Shown here one piece after another: positions 19,546 to 31,139 of a DNA stretch of 64,000 nt. The notes beneath the pieces were generated by a model that saw only the letters and a program-made list of their open reading frames with translations, ran no database searches and was not told the origin of the DNA. The translations under genes were made by a program, and so were the position numbers. Source of the DNA: Agromyces italicus DSM 16388 (GTDB lineage: Bacteria > Actinomycetota > Actinomycetes > Actinomycetales > Microbacteriaceae); assembly GCF_000421545.1 (NCBI RefSeq), contig NZ_ATXF01000007.1, positions 124,001 through 188,000 on the forward strand. Reading direction: 5' to 3'. Numbering within the stretch: the first letter of the stretch is position 1; each line of letters opens with the position of its first letter.

Positions 19546-20268
19546 CTAGACCACCCCGCCGAGCGCCGCACCGATCACCCAGGTCACGACGAGCGCGAGC
19601 GCCCCTCCGGTGACGACCCGCACGATGGCCCGGCCGCGCGGGGCCCCGCCGATCCACGCCGAGAGCCAGCCGGTGATCGCGAGCGCCACGATGACCGCGA
19701 CGAACGTCGTCGCGATGCGCCACTCGGGCGGCGGCAGGAGGATCGCCAGCATCGGCAGCACGGCTCCGACGAGGAAGGACAGCGCGGATGCCCCCGCCGC
19801 ATGCCATGGGTTCACGACCTCGTTCTGGGAGATGTGGAGTTCGGCCTCGAGGTGCGCGGCGAGCGCATCGTGCGCGGTCAGTTCGCGGGCGACGCGTTCG
19901 GCGGTCTCGTCGCTGAGGCCCTTGGCCCGGTAGATGCCGGCGAGTTCGGCGAGTTCCTGCTCGGGCATCTCGGCGAGTTCACCCGTCTCCTTCGCGATGA
20001 GTGCGTTCTCGGTGTCGCGCTGGGTCGAGACCGAGACGTACTCGCCGAGGCCCATCGAGATCGCCCCGGCGACAACCGACGCGACGCCCGCGATCACGAT
20101 CGCGGCGACGTCCGTCGTGGCCGCGGCGACACCGACGACGAGTGCGGCGACCGAGATGATGCCGTCGTTCGCCCCGAGCACTCCGGCGCGCAGCCAGTTG
20201 AGCTTCTCTGGCACGTTCGCGTCGTGGGGATCGGCGCCGTGGGTCGGTTCGTTCGAGGCATCCGTCAT
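19546..20268 (-). CDS. VIT1/CCC1 family transporter
   Basis: A 240-residue member of the vacuolar iron transporter family (Fe2+/Mn2+ export or sequestration across the membrane). Signatures are WLRAGVLGANDGIISVAALVVGVAAA near residue 25, the glycine-rich helix VASVVAGAISMGLGEYVSVSTQRD, and a central polar helical region (EMPEQELAELAGIYRAKGL) before three C-terminal helices. I chose the ATG at 20268, because the open frame upstream to 20454 lacks family character. GACACT 12 nt before the ATG could be a leaderless -10. It is convergent with the FUSC gene and divergent from sucC. Confidence 0.88.
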   Translation of the reverse strand: MTDASNEPTHGADPHDANVPEKLNWLRAGVLGANDGIISVAALVVGVAAATTDVAAIVIAGVASVVAGAISMGLGEYVSVSTQRDTENALIAKETGELAEMPEQELAELAGIYRAKGLSDETAERVARELTAHDALAAHLEAELHISQNEVVNPWHAAGASALSFLVGAVLPMLAILLPPPEWRIATTFVAVIVALAITGWLSAWIGGAPRGRAIVRVVTGGALALVVTWVIGAALGGVV

Positions 20269-20385
20269 GTCCGAAGTGTCACACCGAGGGCCGCCGCCGG
20301 TCGGGAGCGGTCGCGGCGAGCCCTGCCGTCCGGGCGGCCGGACACCGTGGCATCCGGTCGATTCTCGGCGTCCCGGCGCGGGGAG

Positions 20386-20423
20386 TAGCATGGTGGATGG
20401 CCCACTTATCTTGACGTCGAGAT
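20386..20423 (+). promoter_or_regulatory. sucCD promoter and palindromic operator
   Basis: A -10-like TAGCAT (20386-20391) predicts a start near 20398. A palindrome TCTTGACGTCGAGA (20409-20422, one mismatch between its 7-bp arms) lies just downstream, at about +11 to +24, and is followed by a T-rich run. Nearly the same 14-mer lies upstream of icd (50677-50690). The leader to the sucC GTG is about 100 nt. Confidence 0.55.
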
Positions 20424-20500
20424 GTTTTTCGTCGCCCTCCGGGCCGAAACCCACCAGCCCCTGTGCGCGATCGCGCGTGCGGACCGATTGGAAGTAGAGC

Positions 20501-22596
<2,096 letters not shown>

Positions 22597-22632
22597 GCAC
22601 GAGACCGCGGCCGGGCATCCCGGCTGAACCGA

Positions 22633-22666
22633 CAGAACCCCGCAGGCGAAGGCCTGCGGGGTTCTG
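22633..22666 (+). terminator. sucCD terminator
   Basis: A perfect 15-bp stem CAGAACCCCGCAGGC / GCCTGCGGGGTTCTG with a GAAG loop, 36 nt after the sucD stop. Confidence 0.9.
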
Positions 22667-22744
22667 CCGTTCGGCGGGGTGGATCGGGGGCGCACCCCGG
22701 CCGTTCGGTTCAGTCCTCGGCGACGAGCGGGTTCATGACCCCAC

Positions 22745-24652
22745 TCAGTCGCTGCTGATGTCGCCTCCGTTGGTGATGGTCAGCACCGACGTCTCGTGGC
22801 AAGTGGCACCGATGTCCTCCTGAGCCAGGTTGGTGCTGTCGTAGCTCACCTTCCACGAGAACGAGCCGGACGCCAGCACGGGCGTGGTGTTGGACGTGGA
22901 CACGGTCTGCGGAGACGCGCCGGCCACGGCCGCCGTCGTGCTGTAGACCGCGCTCCCGGTGCAGTCGGCCGTCGCGTACAGTGCGAACGAGACAGTGCCT
23001 GCCATATCGCCGCCTGCACCGGCCGACACCGTCACCGAGTCGTTCGGCACCCACTTCTGCGCGCTCGACAACGTCGAGGGCACGGTGTTGACCACCACAT
23101 CCTCGTCGACATCGGTGCATCCGGTGTTGTGGGTGAGTCCGACGGTGTTCGGCAGGTTCCCGCTGTACACAGCTACCCAGTGATACTCGCCGGGAGTTGT
23201 CGGCGTGAACTCAGGTGAGTCGTAGTCGCCGTCGCCGCTGACGTCCACGGGGTCCGAGGTGAAGGCGACGGTCTCGCAATCATCCGGCCCGTACAGCGTG
23301 AAGGTGATCGTGCCTCCGGCCGGGTCGCCGGCCGTGCCGTCGAGATTGATGACCGGGTCGGCCGGTTGGCTGGCCGTCCCGTCCAGTTCGGCCGAGTCCG
23401 TGACGGCGTTGCCGAGGAGGACGTCCGCACCAGCGGTGGTCGCCAAGGTCGCATCGACCGGGTTCACCACGAAGCACTCCGTCGCGCTCGCATCGCTGGA
23501 GCCGGGGATGCCGTTGGCTGCGTCGCCGCTGAACTCCGCGCGCCAGCAGTACCGGCCGGCGGACGTGACGTAGGCGGTCGGCGACGAGACCGTCGCCGGG
23601 TACGCAGCACCACTGAGGTTCGTCGAGCCGACGCTCGTTCCTCCGGTGTCGCACAAATCGGGTGAGTCGACCTTGCAGAGGTGGAACGCCACCGAGCCCG
23701 CCGGAGTGGCGGTGCCGCCCGTCAGGCTCACGACAGCCGAGTCCTTCACCGACACGACGCCGGTGCCGATCGACAGGCCTCCAGCGGGGATGCCGGCCCC
23801 GGCACCGGTCTTCGGTGTGGTCACCGTGGTCGATTCGCAGTTGCTGATCGGCGGCGTCGTCGCGAGGATCGTGTCCTTGTAGTCGGCGGTGTCGGAGTTG
23901 CCGGTCACCGTGCTCGGAATGGTGTTGGCGAAGGAGAGACACGCGGTGGACCCACCGAAGATGGTGTCCGTCAGGTTGACGGCGGCCTCACCGCGGAACC
24001 CGTCATCGCTGTAGGCCACCTCCGACACCGTGTCGTCGAGTGGGATCGGCGAGCCCAGGGTCAGGTTCGGCGCGGTGCCGCTCCAGATTCGGAGGTACCG
24101 GTCGAGACTGCCGCCCTGTTGATCCCAGAGGATCAGGAAGTCACCGGCTCTGCGGTTCTCCCAAGGATTGCAGCCGGCGATCAGTTGCGCTGGGGTCGAC
24201 GTCTCGTACGCGCATTCGGCGGGCGCCGGGTCCTGCATGAACTCGTAGGCGATGAAGCCGCTGCCGGTGTTCTTGTCACGCTCCCAGGCGAAGTACAGCC
24301 AGTCCTTGTCTCCTTCGCGCTCGGTGTCCAGCCATGCTCGACGCAGGTCGACCTGGGCGTTCGGGTTGGTCTCGCCGAGCGTCGGGACGGCGTCGTTGTG
24401 GATGACGCCGATCTTCGTGCTGCTCGAGTTGAGCGGGCCGAGTTCCTTCACGCTGCCGAACGGATCTGCGATCTCGGTGGTGCCGGCATCGGGCACGGTG
24501 CCGTCGATGTCGAACGGGCCGTCTGCCGCGAGGGCGGGGCCCGCCATCAGGATCATTCCGACCGCGAGAGAGCCCGCGGCCGTTGCAGCGAGCGCTTTTC
24601 GTGTCCGCGAAGTCCTCCAGGACCCTCGCGTCGAGTGGGTGCGCAGTGGCAT
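22745..24652 (-). CDS. Secreted Ig-like repeat protein, no visible wall anchor
   Basis: A 635-residue exported protein. The signal peptide is long and basic (RTRKALAATAAGSLAVGMI), with likely cleavage after ALA at about residue 42. Residues ~45-270 form a conserved N-terminal domain seen in actinobacterial surface proteins (DPFGSVKELGPLNSSSTKIG, WLYFAWERDKNTGSGFIAYEF, FRGEAAVNLTDTIFGG). About three beta-sandwich repeats follow, each with a GTVSFALY/GSVAFHLC-type strand, a paired-cysteine pattern and a closing WRAEFSGD / WVAVYSGN / WKVSYDS motif. The chain ends abruptly in NGGDISSD, with no LPxTG, transmembrane helix or dockerin. The ATG at 24652 has GGAGG 6 nt upstream. Codon choice is more relaxed (more A/T) than in its neighbours. 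Adhesion or matrix function is a guess. Confidence 0.8.
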   Translation of the reverse strand: MPLRTHSTRGSWRTSRTRKALAATAAGSLAVGMILMAGPALAADGPFDIDGTVPDAGTTEIADPFGSVKELGPLNSSSTKIGVIHNDAVPTLGETNPNAQVDLRRAWLDTEREGDKDWLYFAWERDKNTGSGFIAYEFMQDPAPAECAYETSTPAQLIAGCNPWENRRAGDFLILWDQQGGSLDRYLRIWSGTAPNLTLGSPIPLDDTVSEVAYSDDGFRGEAAVNLTDTIFGGSTACLSFANTIPSTVTGNSDTADYKDTILATTPPISNCESTTVTTPKTGAGAGIPAGGLSIGTGVVSVKDSAVVSLTGGTATPAGSVAFHLCKVDSPDLCDTGGTSVGSTNLSGAAYPATVSSPTAYVTSAGRYCWRAEFSGDAANGIPGSSDASATECFVVNPVDATLATTAGADVLLGNAVTDSAELDGTASQPADPVINLDGTAGDPAGGTITFTLYGPDDCETVAFTSDPVDVSGDGDYDSPEFTPTTPGEYHWVAVYSGNLPNTVGLTHNTGCTDVDEDVVVNTVPSTLSSAQKWVPNDSVTVSAGAGGDMAGTVSFALYATADCTGSAVYSTTAAVAGASPQTVSTSNTTPVLASGSFSWKVSYDSTNLAQEDIGATCHETSVLTITNGGDISSD

Positions 24653-24935
24653 CGTCGCCTCCAGGTTCGCGCATTTCGACCGGTCCGGATGGCCCGGTCG
24701 ATCCCGTCGGGGGCGATGGGTTGGGGCGGCAGTGCGCGGGCGTGGCAGGGCGTGCGGGTGACGGTCGTCTCTCGCCGCCGTGGGTGAGGCGGTGGCGGGA
24801 TGCATCGGACCCGGGGGAGTCTCAGGTTTTCACTCCGCACGCTACTCCGATGGGGCGCAGTCCGACAGTGAAATTGAGAGAATCTCATAACCCAGAACGG
24901 GGGGCTCTTCGCGACGCGCGTGAGAAGGTGGCTGG
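24653..24935. other. Intergenic region between divergent genes
   Basis: This 283-bp stretch holds the promoters of the secreted protein (minus) and the small membrane protein (plus). It includes the only AT-rich patch nearby (about 24867-24893), which contains a 5-3-5 inverted repeat TGAGAGAATCTCA. A minus-strand -10-like TAGCGT lies just inside it. No coding sequence is evident. Confidence 0.5.
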
Positions 24936-25487
24936 ATGAAGGTCGAAGATTCGGATGCCGGGCCCGCGCCCCGGTGGCGGACGAGCGCCGCCGAACTGCG
25001 CGATCAACTCGTCCGAACCGCTTTCGTGACCGAGGAGTCGGTCTACGGCGTCGTGCTCGTCTCAGGCATGATCGTGGTGGCGGGCGCCCACGGGTCGAGT
25101 TCGTGGGAGGTCTTCTGGATCGTGGTCATCACCGTCGTGGTGTTCTGGGCCGCGCATGTCTATGCAGGCACGGTCGCCCGCCACGGCCTCGCCGTCGATC
25201 ACGTGATGCCGCTCAGGCAGGCCTTCGCGACGGCGCTCCGCCACTCGCTCGGGCTGCTCGCCTCCGCGCTGCTGCCGTCGTCGATCCTCCTGCTCGGAGC
25301 GACGCGGGTCGTGCCCGACGCCCTCACGATCTGGTTGGCGCTCTGGGTCGGTGTCGTGGTGCTCGCAGCACTCGGGTTCATCGCCTACCGTCGCCGCGGT
25401 GCACCCTGGCCGATGCAGCTGCTCGGCGCGCTCACCACAGCGGCCTTCGGGCTCGTCATGATCGTCTTGAAGGCCGTCATCCACTGA
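24936..25487 (+). CDS. Hypothetical four-helix membrane protein
   Basis: A 183-residue protein of unrecognised family. A short polar N-terminus (APRWRTSAAELRDQLVRTAFVTEESVYG) is followed by four hydrophobic segments: about 36-52, 58-77, 107-125 and 133-152, with a further C-terminal one (LLGALTTAAFGLVMIVLKAVI). There is no signal peptide and no catalytic motif that I can see. The ATG at 24936 has GAGAAGG upstream. The next gene starts 52 nt later with its own ribosome binding site. Confidence 0.7.
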   Translation: MKVEDSDAGPAPRWRTSAAELRDQLVRTAFVTEESVYGVVLVSGMIVVAGAHGSSSWEVFWIVVITVVVFWAAHVYAGTVARHGLAVDHVMPLRQAFATALRHSLGLLASALLPSSILLLGATRVVPDALTIWLALWVGVVVLAALGFIAYRRRGAPWPMQLLGALTTAAFGLVMIVLKAVIH

Positions 25488-25539
25488 TCCCGCACCGAGT
25501 GACCGCCCGAACCGCTATCGTCGTGCCTGAGGGGGACAC

Positions 25540-27006
25540 ATGACGAAGATGACCAGTGCCGAGCTCGAGGCCCGGGTGGCCGAACTCGAGTCTGAGAACG
25601 CGCGCCTCCGCAGCGCAGAGACGACGATCGTGTCCGGAACGCCGGCCGCCGCCGAGGGCCGTCGCGGTCGCGGTCGGGGCCGCACCGTCGTCGCGGTCGT
25701 GCTCGTGGTGGTCGGGTTGCTGCTCGCGCCGGTCGCCGTCGTCGCCGGCTGGGCCCGTCTCGAGCTCGTCGACACCGACCGCTTCGTGCAGACCTTCGCC
25801 CCGCTCGCCGAGGACCCCGAGGTGCAGGAGTACGTCTCCGACCAGGTGACGGCGGCCATCGAACGCGAGGTCGACATCCCGCAGCTCACCGCCGACCTCT
25901 TCGACGGCATCCGCGCCCTCGATCTGCCGCCGCGCGCCGAAACGGCGCTCGGCCTCCTCGAGGCCCCCGCGACGCAGGGACTGCAGTCGCTCGTCGCCGA
26001 TGTGGTGCACCGTCTCGTGAGCTCCGACGCCTTCGCCGACATCTGGCGCACGGCGCTGCAGACGACGCACACGCAGTTCGTCGCGGCCGTGCAGGGCGAC
26101 CCCGACGCGATGCTCGAGATCGGCGGCGACGGATCGTTGTCGGTGCAGATCGGCCCGATCATCGAGGCGGTGAAGGAGCGCCTCTCGGAGCGCGGAGTCG
26201 GCTTCGCCGACGCGATCCCGACCATCGATCAGAGCATCGTCATCGCGCAGGGCGACGCCTTCGTGCTCGTCAAGACGCTGTACGGGTTCGCGGTCGGCAT
26301 CGGCACCTGGTTGCCCTGGGTCGCGCTCGCGTTCCTCGTCGCCGGCGTCTTCGTCGCGAAGCGCCGATCGACGGCGTTCGTCTGGACGGCGGGCGGATTC
26401 GCCCTCATGATGGCCCTCCTCGCGGCGGGCTTCGAAGTCGGCAAGGTGGTCTTCCTCGCGGCCCTCAGCCCGAGCATCATTCCGGGCGACGCCGCGACGG
26501 TCGTCTACGCGCAGCTCACCGAGGCGATGCGTTCGACGACCATCGCGCTGCTCGTGCTCGGACTGTTCGCCGCGGTGATCGCCTGGGTCGCGGGGCCCTG
26601 GGCGCCGGCTCGCTCACTCCGTGGATTCGCGGGAAGCGGCTTCGCCGCGCTTCGACGCGCCGGCGACCGCCACGGGCTCTCGACGGGCTCGTTCGGCCGC
26701 GCGCTCGACCGCTCGCACGGGGTGATCGCCGGAGCGATCGCCCTCATCGCCACCGCGGTCATCCTGCTCAGCCGGCCGGTGACGACGGCCTCGGTCGTGA
26801 CGACCGTCCTCCTCGCGCTCCTCGCGCTGCTCGTCCTCGAGGTGCTTCGCCGGCCCGCCGACGCGCCCGGCGAGACTGATGCGGCGGAGCCGCTCTCGGA
26901 GCCCGGCGACGACGCCTCCGGCGGGAAATCTGGGACAGCCGGGGCGGCCGCCGCAGCCGATGGCGACGAATCCGACGGGCTGCTCGCGACCGAGGGGCGT
27001 TCGTGA
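25540..27006 (+). CDS. Hypothetical membrane protein with N-terminal coiled coil
   Basis: Unrecognised in detail. The 488 residues show a short N-terminal coiled coil (ELEARVAELESENARLR, 7-23), a basic stretch, a first transmembrane segment (about 50-70), a ~180-residue extracytoplasmic domain (ELVDTDRFVQTFAPLAEDPEVQEYVSDQ onward), three more helices from ~250, a basic cytoplasmic loop, and two last helices before a ~60-residue acidic, Gly/Ala-rich tail. Similar proteins are common, uncharacterised membrane proteins in Actinobacteria. The ATG follows GAGGGGG. Its stop overlaps the next GTG (GTGA). Confidence 0.78.
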   Translation: MTKMTSAELEARVAELESENARLRSAETTIVSGTPAAAEGRRGRGRGRTVVAVVLVVVGLLLAPVAVVAGWARLELVDTDRFVQTFAPLAEDPEVQEYVSDQVTAAIEREVDIPQLTADLFDGIRALDLPPRAETALGLLEAPATQGLQSLVADVVHRLVSSDAFADIWRTALQTTHTQFVAAVQGDPDAMLEIGGDGSLSVQIGPIIEAVKERLSERGVGFADAIPTIDQSIVIAQGDAFVLVKTLYGFAVGIGTWLPWVALAFLVAGVFVAKRRSTAFVWTAGGFALMMALLAAGFEVGKVVFLAALSPSIIPGDAATVVYAQLTEAMRSTTIALLVLGLFAAVIAWVAGPWAPARSLRGFAGSGFAALRRAGDRHGLSTGSFGRALDRSHGVIAGAIALIATAVILLSRPVTTASVVTTVLLALLALLVLEVLRRPADAPGETDAAEPLSEPGDDASGGKSGTAGAAAAADGDESDGLLATEGRS

Positions 27007-27266
27007 AGAACTGTTCCTCGACGGTCGTCGGCAGAAGGTGGAGCCTTCGCGTCTCCAGAACGGTCCCCATGAAGAGCGTGCCGGGTGCGTTCATCGCGAT
27101 CGGCGTGGCGACGATGGGCGGCGGCTTCCTGTGGATGCAGTTCGCCGGGTTCGGCCTCGTCGCGCTGATCGTCGCGCTCGGCGGGGCTGCGCTCTGGGTG
27201 ACCGCCGCCGCGGTCGTGTTCCTCTCGCCCGATCGCAGCACGGTCGGCGGCCCCGAGTCGAGCTGA
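27003..27266 (+). CDS. Small hypothetical membrane protein
   Basis: An 87-residue product from a GTG that overlaps the previous stop (GTGA) and has GAGGGG at a good distance, which is why I chose it. The first 22 residues are basic and look unlike a domain; an ATG at 27069 would give a 65-residue, two-helix protein (SVPGAFIAIGVATMGGGFLW; LVALIVALGGAALWVTAAAVVFL). Nothing else identifies it. It probably belongs with the upstream membrane-protein gene. Confidence 0.5.
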   Translation: MKNCSSTVVGRRWSLRVSRTVPMKSVPGAFIAIGVATMGGGFLWMQFAGFGLVALIVALGGAALWVTAAAVVFLSPDRSTVGGPESS

Positions 27267-27308
27267 CGTCGCGCCGCCGTGGCGGGCGGGTTCCCCGGCG
27301 GGTTCCGC

Positions 27309-27314
27309 TAGGCT
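27309..27314 (+). promoter_or_regulatory. -10 box of perM
   Basis: TAGGCT begins 16 nt before the ATG at 27325, so the predicted leader is about 4 nt. Confidence 0.45.
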
Positions 27315-27324
27315 CGGCGAGGTC

Positions 27325-28605
27325 ATGAGACGTACGACGATCGCCCTGCTGGCCGCCCTCGAAGCCGCCGTCTCCGCGCTCATCGGCCTCGGCGTCGTGC
27401 TCGTGCCGCTGCTCATCGTCTGGGCGGTGCATTTCGGCCTCGCGGTCGACGCGGCCGCATTCTTGCGGGGCGCCGCCGACCTCTGGCTGCTCGGCCACGG
27501 GGTCGACCTCGTGCTCCAGATCGACGCCGTCGCGGCGGCGCGGACGGGAGTGCCGGGGGCCGGCGAGCCGTTCCCGGTCACGATCGCACTGCTCGGCTTC
27601 GCGCTGGTCTCGGCCGCCGTCGGCCGGCGCATCGGGCGTCGATCGGCCGCCGCAGGTCACTCGATGACCGGTTCGATCTCGGCGATCGTCGTCTACGCGA
27701 TCGTCGGCGCCGTACTCGGCCTCTCCGCCGACGCCGAGGCGGCAAGGGCATCGCTCTGGCAGGCGATGCTGCTTCCCGCGTTCGTGATGGCGGTCGGTGT
27801 CGCCGTCGGCGCCGTGCTCGAAACCCTGCGGGAGGCGAATCAGGGCGACCTCGCGGGCGGCTGGGTGCGCGAGCGGCTCGAGGAGCTCCCGCCCGCCGCC
27901 GTCGACGCCGTGCGTCGGGCGGTGCGGATCGGCGGCGCCGCCGCCATCGGCGTGCTCGGTGTCGCCGCGGTGCTCGTGGCCGCGCTCATCGCCGTCGACT
28001 ACGCGACGATCGCGGGACTCAGCCAGTCGCTCGGCGCGGGCGTCGACGGCGGCATCCTGCTCACCGTCGTCGAGCTCGCGTTCATCCCCAACTTCGTGAT
28101 CTGGGCGGCGGCGTGGCTGCTCGGGCCCGGCTTCGCGATCGGCGCGGGCACGACCGTCGCACCGGGCGGCACCGTGCTCGGGCCGATTCCCGGCATCCCC
28201 CTGCTCGGTGCGCTGCCTGGCGATGCGCCGATGCTCGGCGCACTCTGGCTTCTCGTCCCGGTCGTGCTCGGCTTCGCGGGGGCATGGTTCGTGCTCGCGA
28301 GGGATGCCGCGGCGGAGGTGCGGCGCGACGATGGAGCCGCGGCACCGTCACCCTGGTGGTATCCGGTCGCCGTGGGAGCCGGTGCCGGCGTCGTCGCGGG
28401 AATCGTGATGGGACTGCTCGCGTGGTGGTCGGGCGGAGCCGCGGGCCCCGGACGCCTCGCCGTCGTCGGTCCCGACCCGTGGGCCGTCGCCCTCGTGGCC
28501 GCGGCGACGGTCGGCATCGGCGCGATCGCGGGCGGCGTGGCGGCGTGGGTTCGCCTCCGGGAGCCGATTGACGTCGGGCCGTCTCGAACCCCTCCCGGCC
28601 GGTAG
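27325..28605 (+). CDS. DUF6350 / PerM-like cell division membrane protein
   Basis: A 426-residue protein with eight to nine hydrophobic segments and short loops. Conserved-looking regions are VWAVHFGLAVDAAAFLRGAADLWLLGHG and NFVIWAAAWLLGPGFAIGAGTTVAPGG; the latter is characteristic of the DUF6350 family that includes mycobacterial PerM, linked to cell division and persistence. It lies 9 nt upstream of purN-purH, the same order as perM-purN-purH in mycobacteria, which strengthens the assignment. Its mechanism is not known. The end of the coding region carries the purN -10 box. Confidence 0.82.
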   Translation: MRRTTIALLAALEAAVSALIGLGVVLVPLLIVWAVHFGLAVDAAAFLRGAADLWLLGHGVDLVLQIDAVAAARTGVPGAGEPFPVTIALLGFALVSAAVGRRIGRRSAAAGHSMTGSISAIVVYAIVGAVLGLSADAEAARASLWQAMLLPAFVMAVGVAVGAVLETLREANQGDLAGGWVRERLEELPPAAVDAVRRAVRIGGAAAIGVLGVAAVLVAALIAVDYATIAGLSQSLGAGVDGGILLTVVELAFIPNFVIWAAAWLLGPGFAIGAGTTVAPGGTVLGPIPGIPLLGALPGDAPMLGALWLLVPVVLGFAGAWFVLARDAAAEVRRDDGAAAPSPWWYPVAVGAGAGVVAGIVMGLLAWWSGGAAGPGRLAVVGPDPWAVALVAAATVGIGAIAGGVAAWVRLREPIDVGPSRTPPGR

Positions 28606-28608
28606 GCT
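28603..28608 (+). promoter_or_regulatory. -10 box of purN, leaderless
   Basis: TAGGCT begins exactly 12 nt before the GTG at 28615 and includes the perM stop region. There is no ribosome binding site. Confidence 0.55.
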
Positions 28609-28614
28609 CGAGGG

Positions 28615-29204
28615 GTGCTGAAGCTCGTCGTCCTGATCTCAGGTGGAGGCTCGAACCTCCGGGCCCTGCTCGAAGCCGCCGAAGACGCCGAGTTCCCGGC
28701 GCGCGTCGTCGCGATCGGCGCCGACCGCGAGGCATCCGGTCTCGTGCTCGGCGAGGAGTTCGGCGTGCCCACCTTCACGGTGCCCTTCACCGCCTACCCC
28801 GACCGTGACGCCTGGGGCGCCGCGCTCATCGACGCGGTGCGTGGCTGGGAGCCCGACCTCGTCGTGCTCTCGGGGCTCATGCGGCTCGTGCCGCCCGCCG
28901 TCGTCGACGCGTTCTCGCCGCAGCTCATCAACACGCACCCCGCATACCTCCCCGAGTTCCCGGGCGCGCACGGCGTGCGCGATGCGCTCGCCGCGGGGGT
29001 CGCGCAGACCGGGGCGAGCCTCATCGTCGTCGACAACTCCGTCGACGGCGGCCCCATCATCGCGCAGGAGCGCATCCCGGTGCTGCCGGGCGACACCGAG
29101 TCGAGCCTCCACGACCGCATCAAGCCCGTCGAGCGGCGCCTGCTCATCCAGGCCGTGCTCGACATCGCCAATTCGCACCTCGACTTGAAAGGCCTCGCAC
29201 GATC

Positions 29205-29208
<4 letters not shown>
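28615..29208 (+). CDS. purN: Phosphoribosylglycinamide formyltransferase
   Basis: Transfers a formyl group from 10-formyl-THF to GAR (step 3 of IMP synthesis). The 197 residues show the N-terminal [20 protein letters not shown], the catalytic [16 protein letters not shown] (Asn and His of the formyl-transfer site), and [13 protein letters not shown], where the final catalytic Asp lies. The start is GTG, placed 12 nt after a -10 box. Its stop overlaps the purH ATG by 4 nt (ATGA). Confidence 0.95.
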
Positions 29209-30815
<1,607 letters not shown>

Positions 30816-30897
30816 GTCGCCCGCTGCGGCGGCGCCCGCCCCACTGCCCGCCTCGCACCCTCCCGCCCGTCCTCGCGGCGCGGTCCGCACTCGGCGG

Positions 30898-30982
30898 CCG
30901 CCACAACTTCGGCGATCACCGCAGAATCGGATGCTTCAGGGGGGCGGGACCGAATCCGTGGTGATCGCCGAAGTGGTGGCGG
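30898..30982. repeat. 85-bp inverted repeat with 33-bp arms
   Basis: The left arm (30898-30930) begins CCGCCACAACTTCGGCGATC. The right arm (30950-30982) ends GATCGCCGAAGTGGTGGCGG. The arms match except for a few bases and enclose a 19-nt G-rich loop. It lies 82 nt after purH. The stem is far longer than needed for a terminator, and no transposase is near. Confidence 0.75.
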
Positions 30983-31060
30983 GCCGCACGCCGCGGGTGG
31001 CCGCAGAACCCTGGCCGGGAGCACCGGTGACCAGGAGCGCAGGCCATGGCCCGCCGGAGG

Positions 31061-31066
31061 TACCCT
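31061..31066 (+). promoter_or_regulatory. Possible -10 of the amino-acid dehydrogenase gene
   Basis: TACCCT predicts transcription from about 31073 and a 67-nt leader that ends in GAGGAGA before the ATG. Confidence 0.35.
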
Positions 31067-31139
31067 TGGATCGAGCCTGCACACACCCCGCGCAGGCCAG
31101 GTTCCGCCCACGAAGCGGATGATTCGAGGAGAACGATCG

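Larger units (their letters stand above)
30816..31139. other. 324-bp intergenic region, purH to dehydrogenase
   Basis: No gene is visible. It contains a long 33-bp-arm inverted repeat (30898-30982), a likely -10 for the downstream gene (31061-31066) and its leader. The first 80 bases after purH are C-rich and unstructured to the eye. Confidence 0.6.

Noticed and set aside
22710-22736. Eight-codon frame (MNPLVAED) just after the secreted protein stop
   Set aside because: It is too short to support as a gene. It might be a remnant of a longer C-terminus, but nothing proves a frameshift.
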